Source: CAZVWJ01 sp964631325
GTDB taxonomy: Bacteria > T1Sed10-126
Assembly: GCA_964631325.1 (NCBI GenBank)
Contig: CAZVWJ010000008.1
Span: forward strand, 1 to 64,000
DNA length: 64,000 bases
Direction: 5' to 3'
Shown: in pieces, positions 43,144 to 54,400 of the stretch
Layout: every line of letters begins with the position of its first letter
How positions within the stretch are numbered: the stretch's first letter is position 1
Position numbers and translations under genes: made by a program
Notes under the pieces: model-generated
The model's input: the letters and a program-made list of their open reading frames with translations, nothing else
What the model was told of the DNA's origin: nothing
Database searches by the model: none

Positions 43144-43554
43144 CTCGGTAACAACCTCCTGAAAAAATTAAGTAATCTCGGTAATTGGTCTTACAACACA
43201 TCCTGCAAAAAATTTCAACTAAATCGAGGCGGTTAATCGACTTAAAATATCACCTCCCGCTAATTTTCGTGGATCAATGATTGAACGAAAAAACAACAAA
43301 GTGATTGATAAACCTCGTGAACCGTGACGAAGTGACTAGGTGACGAAGTTAAACCGTAAATCATTAATCGTAATTACGTGATTAAACAACATCTTTACCT
43401 CTTCACTTCTTAACTTCCTCACTGGTTTTACAGTTTCCTCTGCGTCTTTGCGCCTTTGCGTTAACACCGTTGTTTCGTGTTCCGTGTTTTCGCCTCTTCG
43501 CCTCTGCGCCAACTCGCCTCTTCGTGTTTTTCGCTCTTTCGCCTCTTCGATGGT
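43144..43554. repeat. Spacer with short tandem arrays
   Basis: No gene is seen. After an AT-rich first half (a possible promoter area for DUF11 gene 3) there are octamer arrays TGACGAAG-TGACTAGG-TGACGAAG (43326-43349), TCTTCACT-TCTTAACT-TCCTCACT (43400-43425), CTTTGCGY (about 43437-43463), the heptamer GTTTCGT/GTTCCGT (43471-43489) and CGCCTCTTC units up to the stop of the next gene. Confidence 0.75.
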
Positions 43555-44763
43555 TCACCGGTTTTCCTTCGGGAACAGTTTAAATTCCTGCAGTTGGACG
43601 AAGTTGTAAGACGAATAACGAACGTGATACGGCGCTCCTTTTGGTATCTCCACCTTGATAAATTGATAATCTTCCTCAATTCCGTTCAGAGAAATCACAT
43701 GTTTAATCGAGGGGATCCCCCCTTTTCTCACTTTTTCACCGTCAGCCGCGTTAAGGTCTCCGGCCAGTATCTCCCAATAAACTCCACTTTTACTCCCCAG
43801 GATCCTGTATTTTTTGGGGTAAGCATAACGACGCCAGATAAACACCGCCGTGTCCGGCACGTAAAATTGCTCCAGGTCCACCACGAACCATTGCACTGTA
43901 TCAGCCGGGTCTCCGGAATTTGCCGTCCCGTACTGGTAGGTATATCTGTCATCAACAATCCGTTTATCATAAGGTCCGGAACCGTTCTGTCCCTTCGGGA
44001 TCCCATAAATCGGCACGTCAAAAGTGCCCCGGACCGGTTTTTCCCAGGCAACGTTATTTTCCCGGGTGCGGAACTTCCGCAGTCCACTGTTTTTAGTTCG
44101 TCCCCGCGTATCTTCAATAGAAATTCGATAATAAAGCTCTTTACCGGGATAAAACTGGGTCAGTTTGACCTCGTGATGGGTGTTAGGCATGACATGTTTC
44201 GTAGTAAATTCAAACGGCGTGTCGTAACCGGCTTCAAAATAGGCGGTGGTCGGAGTATTGGTCACCCAACGAATCACTCCCCCCTCCCGTGTTTTTTCAG
44301 CCACCTTGAGTTTCTTAAACTGCGGCGGCGGCATCCCTTTTGTCTCAAAGAAAATTAATTGCGACTTGATCCTACGGTCGCTCTTATCCCAGGCATAGAC
44401 CCGGAACCCGTATTTAGTGCCCTCGGTGAGATCGGACAACTGCACGGTATGGGTTTTGTTAGCGGAGATAAAATTCTGGGTGCCGGGCAGATCCGGGTTA
44501 TCCCCGTATTTAATCCGCCCCGAGGCGGGGTGAGTGGTCTCCCAGGTAATCGTCGCACTGTGTTTCGTCCGTTCTTTAATATCTACTTCCACAAACTTCA
44601 AAGGTCCGGCGTATTTCTTCTCCCGCAAAAAGTCCGGCAACTCCGTGTCTGCGGCCTGGACCGGAAAACCAAAAACCAGAAAAGCACAGAAAAAAAACGG
44701 AATATAACGCAAAGACGCAAAGGCGCAAAGGTTTTTAATAAAGTGCGTAAACGGCAGAAACAT
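43555..44763 (-). CDS. Secreted fibronectin III-like and discoidin-like protein
   Basis: About 402 residues from the ATG at 44763. Two fibronectin III-like units (about residues 48-150, VDIKERTKHSATITWETTHP ... EGTKYGFRVYAWD; and about 155-245, GVIRWVTNTPTTAYFEAGYD ... GKELYYRISIEDTRG) resemble the N-terminal modules of purple acid phosphatases. The C-terminal 150 residues (WFVVDLEQFYVPDTAVFIWRR, YPKKYRILGSKSGVYWEILAG, FVQLQEFKLF) follow the F5/8 type C (discoidin) carbohydrate-binding pattern. The signal peptide core (NLCAFASLRYIPFFFCAFLV) is partly encoded by the CGCAAAGN octamer array at 44705-44731. The longer open frame to 44859 overlaps the GxxExxY gene and looks untranslated. Confidence 0.75.
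   Translation of the reverse strand: MFLPFTHFIKNLCAFASLRYIPFFFCAFLVFGFPVQAADTELPDFLREKKYAGPLKFVEVDIKERTKHSATITWETTHPASGRIKYGDNPDLPGTQNFISANKTHTVQLSDLTEGTKYGFRVYAWDKSDRRIKSQLIFFETKGMPPPQFKKLKVAEKTREGGVIRWVTNTPTTAYFEAGYDTPFEFTTKHVMPNTHHEVKLTQFYPGKELYYRISIEDTRGRTKNSGLRKFRTRENNVAWEKPVRGTFDVPIYGIPKGQNGSGPYDKRIVDDRYTYQYGTANSGDPADTVQWFVVDLEQFYVPDTAVFIWRRYAYPKKYRILGSKSGVYWEILAGDLNAADGEKVRKGGIPSIKHVISLNGIEEDYQFIKVEIPKGAPYHVRYSSYNFVQLQEFKLFPKENR
44705..44731. repeat. Left arm of a 27-bp perfect inverted repeat (CGCAAAGN array)
   Basis: Three and a half octamers of CGCAAAGA/CGCAAAGG on the plus strand, preceded by TAA. The exact reverse complement is at 45319-45345, and the GxxExxY gene lies between them. 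This arm is also inside the coding region of the signal peptide of the neighbouring gene. Confidence 0.85.
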
Positions 44764-44827
44764 ATTTCCCAGGGCAACAGAAAAATATAAACTTTCCCTG
44801 CAATCATTGCCCGAAAATATTGTGAAT

Positions 44828-45244
44828 CTATAAATTATGAACCACACGGTGAATACCATCCTTTAAAGCTGGCCGGCCAAAATTAATGACTAAACCCAGT
44901 TTTAAATCCATTAATCGCAAATAAGTTAACGTTTGTGCTTCGAACACAGATTTAAATTCCGAAATAGCTTTACATTCCACCACAACTTTTTGTTCTACTA
45001 ATAAATCCAATCTTAAATCCTCAGACAATTTCTTTCCCTTATATTCAAGTGGAACATCCATCTGCCGATTTACTTTTATTCCCCTATTTTTCAGTTCATA
45101 AACCAATGCCTCTTCGTAAACACTCTCCAACAAGCCAGGGCCTCCCAGGGTTTTATGTACTTCAATAGCCGCATCAATTATTTTTCTGCTTAACTCATCT
45201 TCCTTTTTCATTTTGCCAGTTTGCCATTTCTCTTCATTGTTCAT
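44828..45244 (-). CDS. GxxExxY protein (PD-(D/E)XK-like family)
   Basis: 138 residues. The family signature GLLESVYEEALVYELKNRGI (G-x-x-E-x-x-Y) is at about 37-56; LRLDLLVEQKVVVECKA (about 79-95) supplies the D...ExK-type nuclease motif, and TYLRLMDLKLGLVINFGRP and LKDGIHRVV close the family match. Members are small proteins with a predicted restriction-endonuclease-like fold and no established function; they recur in many copies in genomes of uncultivated bacteria. Here the gene stands alone among surface protein genes, bracketed by a 27-bp inverted repeat of the octamer array. The start has no strong ribosome site; a second ATG at residue 12 is possible. Confidence 0.88.
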   Translation of the reverse strand: MNNEEKWQTGKMKKEDELSRKIIDAAIEVHKTLGGPGLLESVYEEALVYELKNRGIKVNRQMDVPLEYKGKKLSEDLRLDLLVEQKVVVECKAISEFKSVFEAQTLTYLRLMDLKLGLVINFGRPALKDGIHRVVHNL

Positions 45245-45318
45245 TCAATTGCACTCCCTATTCAAATTGATCTTGCCCTTGAGTTAACTTTGGTTTTGAT
45301 TTTACTTACTTTGCTTTC

Positions 45319-45345
45319 CCTTTGCGCCTTTGCGTCTTTGCGTTA
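45319..45345. repeat. Right arm of the 27-bp inverted repeat
   Basis: CTTTGCGC-CTTTGCGT-CTTTGCG octamers ending in TTA, the exact reverse complement of 44705-44731. It also begins the 51-bp tandem array that continues to 45495. Confidence 0.85.
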
Positions 45346-45495
45346 CCATCGCTCTTGAATTTCCCTCCCCCTTTGCGTTTTTGCGCCTTTGCGTTACCTC
45401 CGCTCTTGAATTTTCCACCTCCTTTCCGCCCCCGCGCCTTTGCGTTATCACCGCTCTTGAATTTTCCTCTCCCTCCATCTCTCCAACTTTGCGTT
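45321..45495. repeat. 51-bp tandem repeat, about three copies
   Basis: The block CTTTGCGTTA-CC...CGCTCTTGAATTTTCC recurs with its GCGTTA at 45341, 45392 and 45443, exactly 51 bp apart, and a last partial GCGTT at 45491. Each unit embeds CTTTGCGN octamers. The array runs directly into the stop codon of the giant gene (45496-45498). Confidence 0.8.
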
Positions 45496-48400
45496 CTAAT
45501 CCACTGTTACCTTAAACCGCAGTTCACCCGTCGTTGCCGTCGGGTCCAGGGGATCCTGGTTATTAGTGATCGCCCAGCGGACCTGGGTTACCTGGTCACG
45601 GGGATAGGAAGAGGACTTCCAGCTTCCGCTGACCTTGTATTCAATAGTTGCCGTCGCCCCGCTCACCACTTCCGCCGTATCGGTCAGGGTGACGCTGTCG
45701 GGCACCGCGTCAATCACACCAATAATATCCGTCGGACCGAAGCCGTCGTTTACGTAAGATATGGTATAGATGATAGTGTCCCCCGGCCGGTGCAGGGAAT
45801 CACCGTTATCCGTTTTTGAGATTGTTACATGGGGAGCGGAAGTAGCATTCGAGGAATCGCTCTCGTTACCCGCTGTATCCACGGCGGTTACGTAATAGAA
45901 AAATGAATCCCCGTAAGTTACGGAAGCGTCCCGGTAGGTGATCGTATCTCCGGTCGTCGCTAACGTGGTCAGAACAGACGCCTGGGAAGTATCGGGAGTG
46001 TGTTGTACTCGATAAATGTTAAAGGACTGATAGTCGGTATCACCCGGTGTCCAGGTGAGAAAAACACCGGTATCCGGATCAGGAGTCACCCCGGCCGTGC
46101 TCGCCAGATCAGCAACCTGCGGCGGCGCCCTGTTGTCCACAGTGAACGCAGCCGATGTGTCGTAGGCCCCGGTATCCGTGCCGTCATAAGCTTTCATCCG
46201 CAGTTTTACCTGCGTGTCGTAAACACTGCCTAAATCCGCCAGCGCGTCCCAGTTGAAGGTGTAGGTCTCTCCGTTTGCATCCCCGAGCACTGAATTCACC
46301 GAACCGCTGAGCGTCGCCTCCGTATCCCAGGTTGCTCCCGAGTCATCGCTGATTTCCACGGTAACTGTACAATAATCGTTGTCGGCGTCGGTCAGCACAT
46401 AGGTGCCGCTCACCGCGGAACCACCAACATAAGCCGTGGAATCGGGATAAAGAAGCTGAACCGCGGCCAGAGGATTGTAGATTACGGTGATCGTATCCTG
46501 GGTGTAGCGGTCGTATTTATCGTGCAGTTTAACCATGATCGAATCAGCGCCAGTCAGGGCCGCGGTGCCCGACCAGGTACCGTCATACTGAACAAATACC
46601 GTATCCTGCCAGGTCCCGTTGGTGTAGATACTTACCGTATCCCCGGCCGAAGTATTAGCCGTGGTTCCACTGACGTCAATAACCTGGACCTCGGTATCGT
46701 GGTTGTCCACCGGCGAGGTAATTGCAATTGAAATTGCCGGAGCAACCGCCGGATACCGGCCGATATCGGTGACCCAGTAAGCAGAATCGGAATTGGTGGG
46801 ATCATTATCCGCCGGGTCACCGGCATCAATACAGGGTGAAGTATCCCCGGGACGATAAAAACCGACCGCCGTCGAATCAGCAGTCTGGATAAACCCGGGC
46901 GAAGAGAAAATGCAGGTGTCCTCGGTCAGCGTCTGTCCGTTTAAATTGGTATCATTATCTTCAATTAGAGAATAACTGATAGTCTGGTTGTCAGTTCCCA
47001 TATCTATTTCTGTTCCGTTACTTGCCAGGGCACTGTTCTTGAATATACAGCCCGGGTTGTTATTGCCGAGCCAGATGCCAAAACTGCCATTGCCATAGAC
47101 TGTATTAAAGTTGAAGGTCCCGTTATCGGTGCCGTCCAGTGCTACACCGGCTCCTCCATTATCCTCCAAAATATTGCGCAGTATTGTCCAACCACTTGAC
47201 CCCTGGAGTTTAATCCCGTCAGCAGTATTGTCGTGAACAAGATTTTTATAGAAATAAGGGGTATCGGAATTCAAAACATATATCCCGTTGTTGGTATTCC
47301 CGCTTCGCCGGACCGTATTGTAGCGGATGTCGGCATAATCGGAGGATTTTTGGACCATAATACCGTGACCGGTCACCGATTCACAAACATTGGTGTCGAT
47401 GGTCGTATACACGGAATACTGCAGGTCAATGCTGTACCAGTTGGCGTTCTCTATCTCATTGTTAGAAATTGTAACAGAATCCGATCCACGAAGCTGAATC
47501 CCGTCCTCATTCTGATTATTAATCACGTTGCTGTCTATTGTGGTGTAATGACTGGTATCAACCCAAACTCCGAAACTGGCATTGGAAAGCGTGTTGTTGT
47601 GAATGTAGGCGGTATCGGAATCAAGCAGATAAACCCCGGGATTGGTAATATCGACCTGAGCAGTATTACCGGTCACCGTACAACCGTGGGAACTATTTCT
47701 AATTACTATTCCCCCTCCGGCCTGAAGTAGATTACTGGCCACGGTAACATCCGAAGAAGAATTTTCCACCACAATCCCTTCATAATTAGTCGCCCCGGTA
47801 CAGGTATTGTCCCGGACTAATATTGCACTACTTCCATCCACTCGAATTCCCCGGTCGTTATCATCCGGAGCCACGTAATTTTCAGTCACCGTGCAAGAGG
47901 AACTATTATTCTCCACCAAAATACCGGCCCTCCCCCCTCCACCGAACGAGCCGGTAACTGAGTTGCTATCCACCCGGCAGTTGGTAGCACTGGAAATATA
48001 TATTGCTCCCCAGTCACTGCAGTCAACAAGATCATTGTTGTAAATGTAAATACTGTCCGGGTTATTGTTTACTTTAATACCGAACCCGGTCAGATTATTT
48101 ATGCTGTTCGCCTCAATTTCACAATTATCCCGGCCCGAACCGTCAAGTTCAATTCCGCCCCAGAGATCATGCAGGTTATTGTTCTCAACCAGAATTCCGG
48201 AGCCTTCGTAAAGCTTAATTCCGACCGATAGAAAACCATAAATATCGTTATTGGTAATCTCCATGGAACCGATATCCGGATCACCGTCTGCCAGGACAGC
48301 AGCCTCAAGATTACCGTCTTCAGTACTGCCGTTACGGATTACGTTACTGTCTATCTTGCCGTTTGAAGAAACATTGGCATAAATACCGGCAGAGGTAAAG

Positions 48401-51400
48401 TTCTCAATCAAGCAGTCATGAACATACAGACCGGAAATTGTTTCCCGGGGACGAACAGCGTACGTAAATTGGCTGTCAGCATCAATATGCAGCCCAATCA
48501 GCGAAAGTCCGTTACCCGTGTCGCCGGCGGCGATTTCAAAAATACCCGAATCAATATCAACCGTTCCCTTGATAGTAGGATCAGAATCCGTACCCGTGGT
48601 AAAGGTAAGATTTGAAGTATCAACCAGCAAGCCGCTGGCAATTTCGTGGGTGGAATTATCAACGATCATCACCGTATCTCCGTCGGAAGTCATCTTCAGG
48701 GCCTTACCTACAGTTTTGAAAGGATATTTATAGGAACCATTGTGCAGCTCGTCATCCCCCCGGGGTTGGGAAACATACCAGATCGGGCCGCTGTAAGGTG
48801 AGGGGTTAACCACAGTAAACGCGGCTGATGTGTCGTAGGCCCCGGTGTCGGTCCCGTCGTAGGCTTTTATTCGCAGCTTTACCTGGGTGTCGTGAGTATA
48901 ACCCATGTCGGTAAGCGAATCCCAGTTGAACGTATAAGTCTCCCCGTTTGCATCCCCGAGCACTGAATTCACCGAACCGCTGAGCGTCGCCTCCGTATCC
49001 CAGGTTGCTCCCGAGTCATCGCTGATTTCCACGGTAACTGTACAATAATCGTTGTCGGCGTCGGTCAGCACATAGGTGCCGCCCACCGCCGAACCGCCGA
49101 CGTAAGCCGTGGAATCGGGATAATTTAGCTGGACCGAGGGAGCCTCGTTACCACTGACCACCTGAAATTCATAACCCGCCCCCGCTGAATCTGCCCGGTC
49201 AGTTCCACCAGTGACTCCAATTCCGGTAATCAGAATAAAATTCATCGTATCACCCGGCGCAATTTTTCCCGGCCCCGGTTTGCCCTCCCACAAAGTGTCT
49301 GAAACGTTCTCCAGCACCAACTCCGTGTCCGCCGTGGTTGCCGGGGTTCCGTCCAACCGGTAAAACATTGAGGCAGTATCACCAACGCTGCTGTCAGCGC
49401 CGGTCACGTTAACCCGAAAAGTGAGCGGCGTGTCATTGAGCGTGTTCGAACCGTCTAATTGATCCCGGCTCAGGGTACTAATGGAGTCGGTAACCTCAAT
49501 GGTTCCGGTATCAATTACCGGTTTTACCCGGTATACGTAACCGACGCCGGACGAATCGGCCTGGTCTTCTTCGCCACCTCCGGTCAGGGCCGCGTGAACC
49601 ATAAACGAAATTGAATCCCCCGGATCAAAATCAGCCGGTGCCAGCGTTCCCGACCAGGTATCAGCACTGCTATTGCTCAGCGCAAGCTCTGTATCCCCCG
49701 TTGTGGGAACGCCTCCGTCCCGGCGGTAATACACGGAAACCGTATCCGTATATAGAACGCGGACTGAAAACTGATGGGTGTCACCGGCGGAAAGGGCCCG
49801 GGTTGCGTTAAATTCAGGTCGACTCAAAGTGTCACTGCCATCCCCCACTGTAAGAGACGATGTATCTATATCCGGGTGCACAATCCGCAGGCTTTCCGTG
49901 CCGGTAGTAGTCACCGCATAAGTGCCGGCGATTACCGCTGAACTGGAATCAGCAGTGTCAATATTCAAACTGCCGCTGAAAACTCCGGCGTCCAGGGATA
50001 CAGTGTCCGGTGTTATCAAACCCGGTATAACGCCCAGGTCCACGTCCCGATAAAAACAGGTGATTGTATCTCCATTGGGATCGGTAACCCAGACAGTAGC
50101 TGAAAAATCCTTGGTTGAGATGGCCCGGCCCGGTAAATTAAATCTAATTTTTCCATTCGCCGGGCCGGTTTGATCGACCTGGTTGGTCGGGCCCGGGGTC
50201 GGATCTGCCGCCGCCAGCCAGGCCGGGGAAATCAAACAGCCGTCCAGTTTGCGGGCCCAACTTTTATCAGCGGTAGTGGAAGTATAATGCTTCTGATCGA
50301 GAAGAACTCCGTTGTCATCCTCCAGCGTTACCGTATCTTCCGTGTTGTTCAGTCCATGAGCAGTGTAAAAATTATTGACAGAAAGACCGATGCGAGACTG
50401 GGTATCACCATTACTGTCGTATATATAAATTTCTTCGTTGTTGGAACTCGCTCCGCTGGCATATAAAACAAGATAACCGTTCGCCGGGATTGAACCCTCA
50501 AGCTCGGCGCTGATACCTGAGGAAGCAACCGCTATTACCCAGCTATCCACATTTACCGAACTGGCCGTGGGATTATAAATTTCAATGAACTCCTCATCCT
50601 GGTCATCAAAAGTCCCATCGTTATCATGGTCGAGAGAATCAGGGTTGGGCATAAATTCATTCAACACCAGGGTATCCGCCGTGGCGTCCGTAGTGGTTGC
50701 ATCGGTGAAAGTATCGGCGATCCCGGTATTCCCGCTTAAATGAATCATCAAGGAATTATCCCCGGCTGTATTCGGATCGGTCTGAAAGTCGTAGACCACC
50801 TTTCCCCGCTCGGTCTTCCCGCTGGCCGGCGTCGTATCAGTTACCTCTGTCCCCGGCCCCGGAGCCGCAGTTATTTCATAGGCAAGCTGGGCCCCGAGCA
50901 ATGTTTTCCCGGCGGCCGAATAGGCCCGGGCTTCAATTGTATCCAGACTGCCCGCCGGATTTGTGGCTGATGAAGGATCTACCGTTATTGAGTTCACGTT
51001 AGCTCTTTCAACCGTTGCCTGGTTTGCCGCCGGTAGTCTCTTCACATTATTCCCGCTCGGATCCGAACTTACCCAGAAAGTATCAGTTCCCGTGCCGGAA
51101 GGAACCGTAAGCCCCGGCCCACCGCCGCCACGAGAACCATAGGTGATTCCCACCGTATCCGGGTCAGTTGTGGAAAAATTAGATCCCATGATTATTACCA
51201 GGTAAGAATCCGCTCCCACCGAGTAAAGATAAGCCGAATCCGGATCAGAATTAAAATCGGCTTCATCCTGGGCGGTAACCTCAAGATAGCCGGGAGCATT
51301 AGAGTCGGTTAGACTGGGCTCGGGCCAGGAACCCGGAAATTTCATCTCTATGTACCCGTTTCTTCCCCCAACCCCAAAATCAACTCCCGGGGTGTAGGTG

Positions 51401-54400
51401 AACTCCAGGGTCACTCCGCTGGCGCCGGGTACCGCCGCCTCTGCTCCCTGGATTATTGTCCCCGAACCCGTGTTTTTGTTGAACTCGGTCCCGTCGTTAG
51501 TATCCCCCATTGTCGCCACCGCCGGCACAAAATCCCAACCGTACTTGGAATTTGTATCCGTGGAGACCTCGTCGCGATAATATACGGCCGGGGAATTTCC
51601 CGCACTGGGAATTCCGTCGTATTCCTGAATTACATCCCCGGCCTGCGCCCACTCCCCCGCTGAGATGGCCTCACTCATTGCCGGCTGTTCATCCAGGGAG
51701 TTGTCAAAATCATCCCAGATAACCGCATCAACAAGCACATCGTTGCTGTTGTAAATTTTAATCCAACTGCTGGTCGAATAGATCCCCCATTCCTCCGACC
51801 CCGCTTGCTCATAAATATCCCAGTAGGTGTCTCCGGCATCCGTTCCACTGCCTCCGTCAATCGTATTTGTATCCGAGGTACCGGTTGAATTATCATGGAT
51901 GACTATATATTCTCCGGCGCTCAACGAACCGGTTAATACGTCAAGAAAAACACTGTCTCCCGTCTTCCCTTTCATATAATAACCGCTGGGCATCACCCCG
52001 CCGCTGGAGACATACAGCTCCACCCAGTCATCCCCGCTGCCGCCTCCATCACCGGACGGTGAAACTTCATTGATCAGAACCGAGGCCGCCTCCAGGGTCT
52101 TGGTAATCGTATCCTCGGAAAAATTACCCGCCGGGTCTATAATCCGGGCGACAATTGTGTTCCCTCCCGCTTCCAGGGCGACCTCCGTTACCGTCCAGTC
52201 GCTGTTTGCCGTGTAGATCGGGGTATCCCCCGCCAGACTCCCGTTTACGTATATTTGCACCGTATCCCCGGCTTCACTGTTCGCCGAGGTGCCGCTGAGA
52301 TCTATTTTTACCGCCGTGGTTGATCCCCCGCTCGCCGGGCTGGTAATCCCTACCAGCGGAACTACCGTGTCCAGGTCCACAATGATACTGGCTTCGGCAA
52401 CCACCACACTGGTTGTCCCCTCCAGGTAAAGCTTCACCATTACCTCGTTGTTTCCCTCCGCCGGCAGGTTAACTCCGGAAAAATTCCAGTTTCCCCCGGT
52501 CACCGTGGTCGTATCTTCTACACTGCCTTCTACGTAAATCCGGACGCTATCCCCGTCCCCGGCCCCGGCCGTCGTGCCGCTGACATCTATAGAGGTCACG
52601 TGAGTATCGTGGCCATCGCCAGGATTGGTTATCGCTATCTCATAGGGGCTTATCGCTCCCCCGGTCTCCGGATTCGGGGTCGCCTCTTCCTCAAACGTCT
52701 GGTTCAGCTCCTCGCTTTTTTCGCCTAATTCGGAGGCGGCTCCGCCAACTTGAGCCCCTTCGTCTCCCATCTTAACGCGATCCACCGAATGACCGTCGTT
52801 ATCGTTATTGTCGGCCTGTTTCATTCCCGCATATCCCCCCTCCCAGCTAACTATATCCAGGGTCTCCCCGCTGTCATCGTAAAGAATTATGTAATCCCCC
52901 GTATTCCCCAGCCCAAATGAACTGCCCACATCGGTATCGGACCCATCGCCGGCCGTCCCCTGGGCGGCAAAATCAGGCAAATATCCATAATCGGTCCGGA
53001 ACTGGCTGGCGTCGTTGGCAACGGTAAACGTCTCCCCCGCAGATGCCAGCCAGTTGGCGTCGGGAATCACCCAGCTATCGCCGCCGCTTTCTTCCAGGTG
53101 TAAACCGTCGATAAGAAAAGTATCTCCGTTATTATATAGTTCAATGAATTCCCCGGCCGGTTCAGCAGAAGGGTCATACAGCACCTCGTTAATCACCAGG
53201 GTCTGCTCCCGGGTGGTCACAGAAACCTCCGCGGACAGGTTATCACCAAGGTTGGTTGCCTGGTCCCGGTAGCCCACTTTGAAAGAATACTGCTGGTTAT
53301 CAGCCAGGCCCGTGATTATCGTAGTGTCCGTTGACATGCTCCCCAGCCGGCTGTCTGTATCACTGCTCCAGGTATTATCACCGCTGGTCACTCCCGTCCC
53401 TTGCTTGTAAAAAATTACGTATTCTCCGAACCCGCTCTGCGTATCAGGGTCACTGGTAAACGCGTCCCAGCCCAATTCGACGGCATAATGGCCGGTATCA
53501 GAAACGGCCGGGTTCTGAACCACCGAATCCGGCGCCGTCGTATCCAGGTTGACGGTAATCGTATCCCGGGCCAGTGTATCCGAACCACTGCCCGAACGCA
53601 GCAGGTGAGCAACCACCGAATCCCCCATCCCCGTCAAATCAACTGACGTGGCCGTCCACGTCGAATCGGCGTTATTATCTACCGTAGTTTCATCCACTTT
53701 CCCTCCATTTACGGTAATTATCACCGAATCTCCCGCATCAGCGTTAGTGCTGGTCCCGGAAACATCTATCGTGGCTACGTTGGTATCGTGGCCGTCAGCC
53801 GGAGAAGTAATATTTACATGAACCGGTAAGACCCTGAAAGTATCAGACCCGTCTGACCAGTGACCGGTGTCATAATAATCATTCCTCGACCAAGTGCGAA
53901 CCCTCCAGTAATAAGTCTGGTCCCGGGCAAATTCACCAATCTGGGTATCGGAATTAGAAGTTGTAACCGTGGTATCAACCACCGGACTGGAAAAATCGGA
54001 ATTATTATCGACCTGAATCTGGTAGCGGCTCTGACTTTTATATTTGCCCTCGTTGTCATTATGCGTCCAGTCAAAACTAATTGTTGTATAAGTGGTATCC
54101 TCGGAAACAGGAGCGTTTATCGCCGGCGCGACAGGAACAGTGTCATAGGCTTCTCCGGGGGTTCCGAAAACCTGGTCTCCTCCCACCACTTCTCCGGAAC
54201 TGATCGAAGAGCCCTTCCAGTCCGCATTCCGACTGTAGGTATGGGAAGTATCTGAAAGCTCCATTGCCTTTCCGCTTGTTGCCTGATCAACAACATAAGT
54301 ATCAATTTTGGTTGCAGTTCCATCATTCAACATCAAATCCTCGGAACCCGCCATCCCGCTATTGACTGTAATCCCGTCCTGATTTTGTTTTAATACTATG

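Noticed and set aside
43477..44358. A 293-residue plus-strand open frame
   Set aside because: It starts in an array and lies antisense to the fibronectin/discoidin protein, which has recognisable domains and a signal peptide.
53000..53300. Frameshift in the giant gene
   Set aside because: Domain order and codon pattern remain continuous through all lamin-tail and Ig-like units; no break is visible in the 15.5-kb frame.
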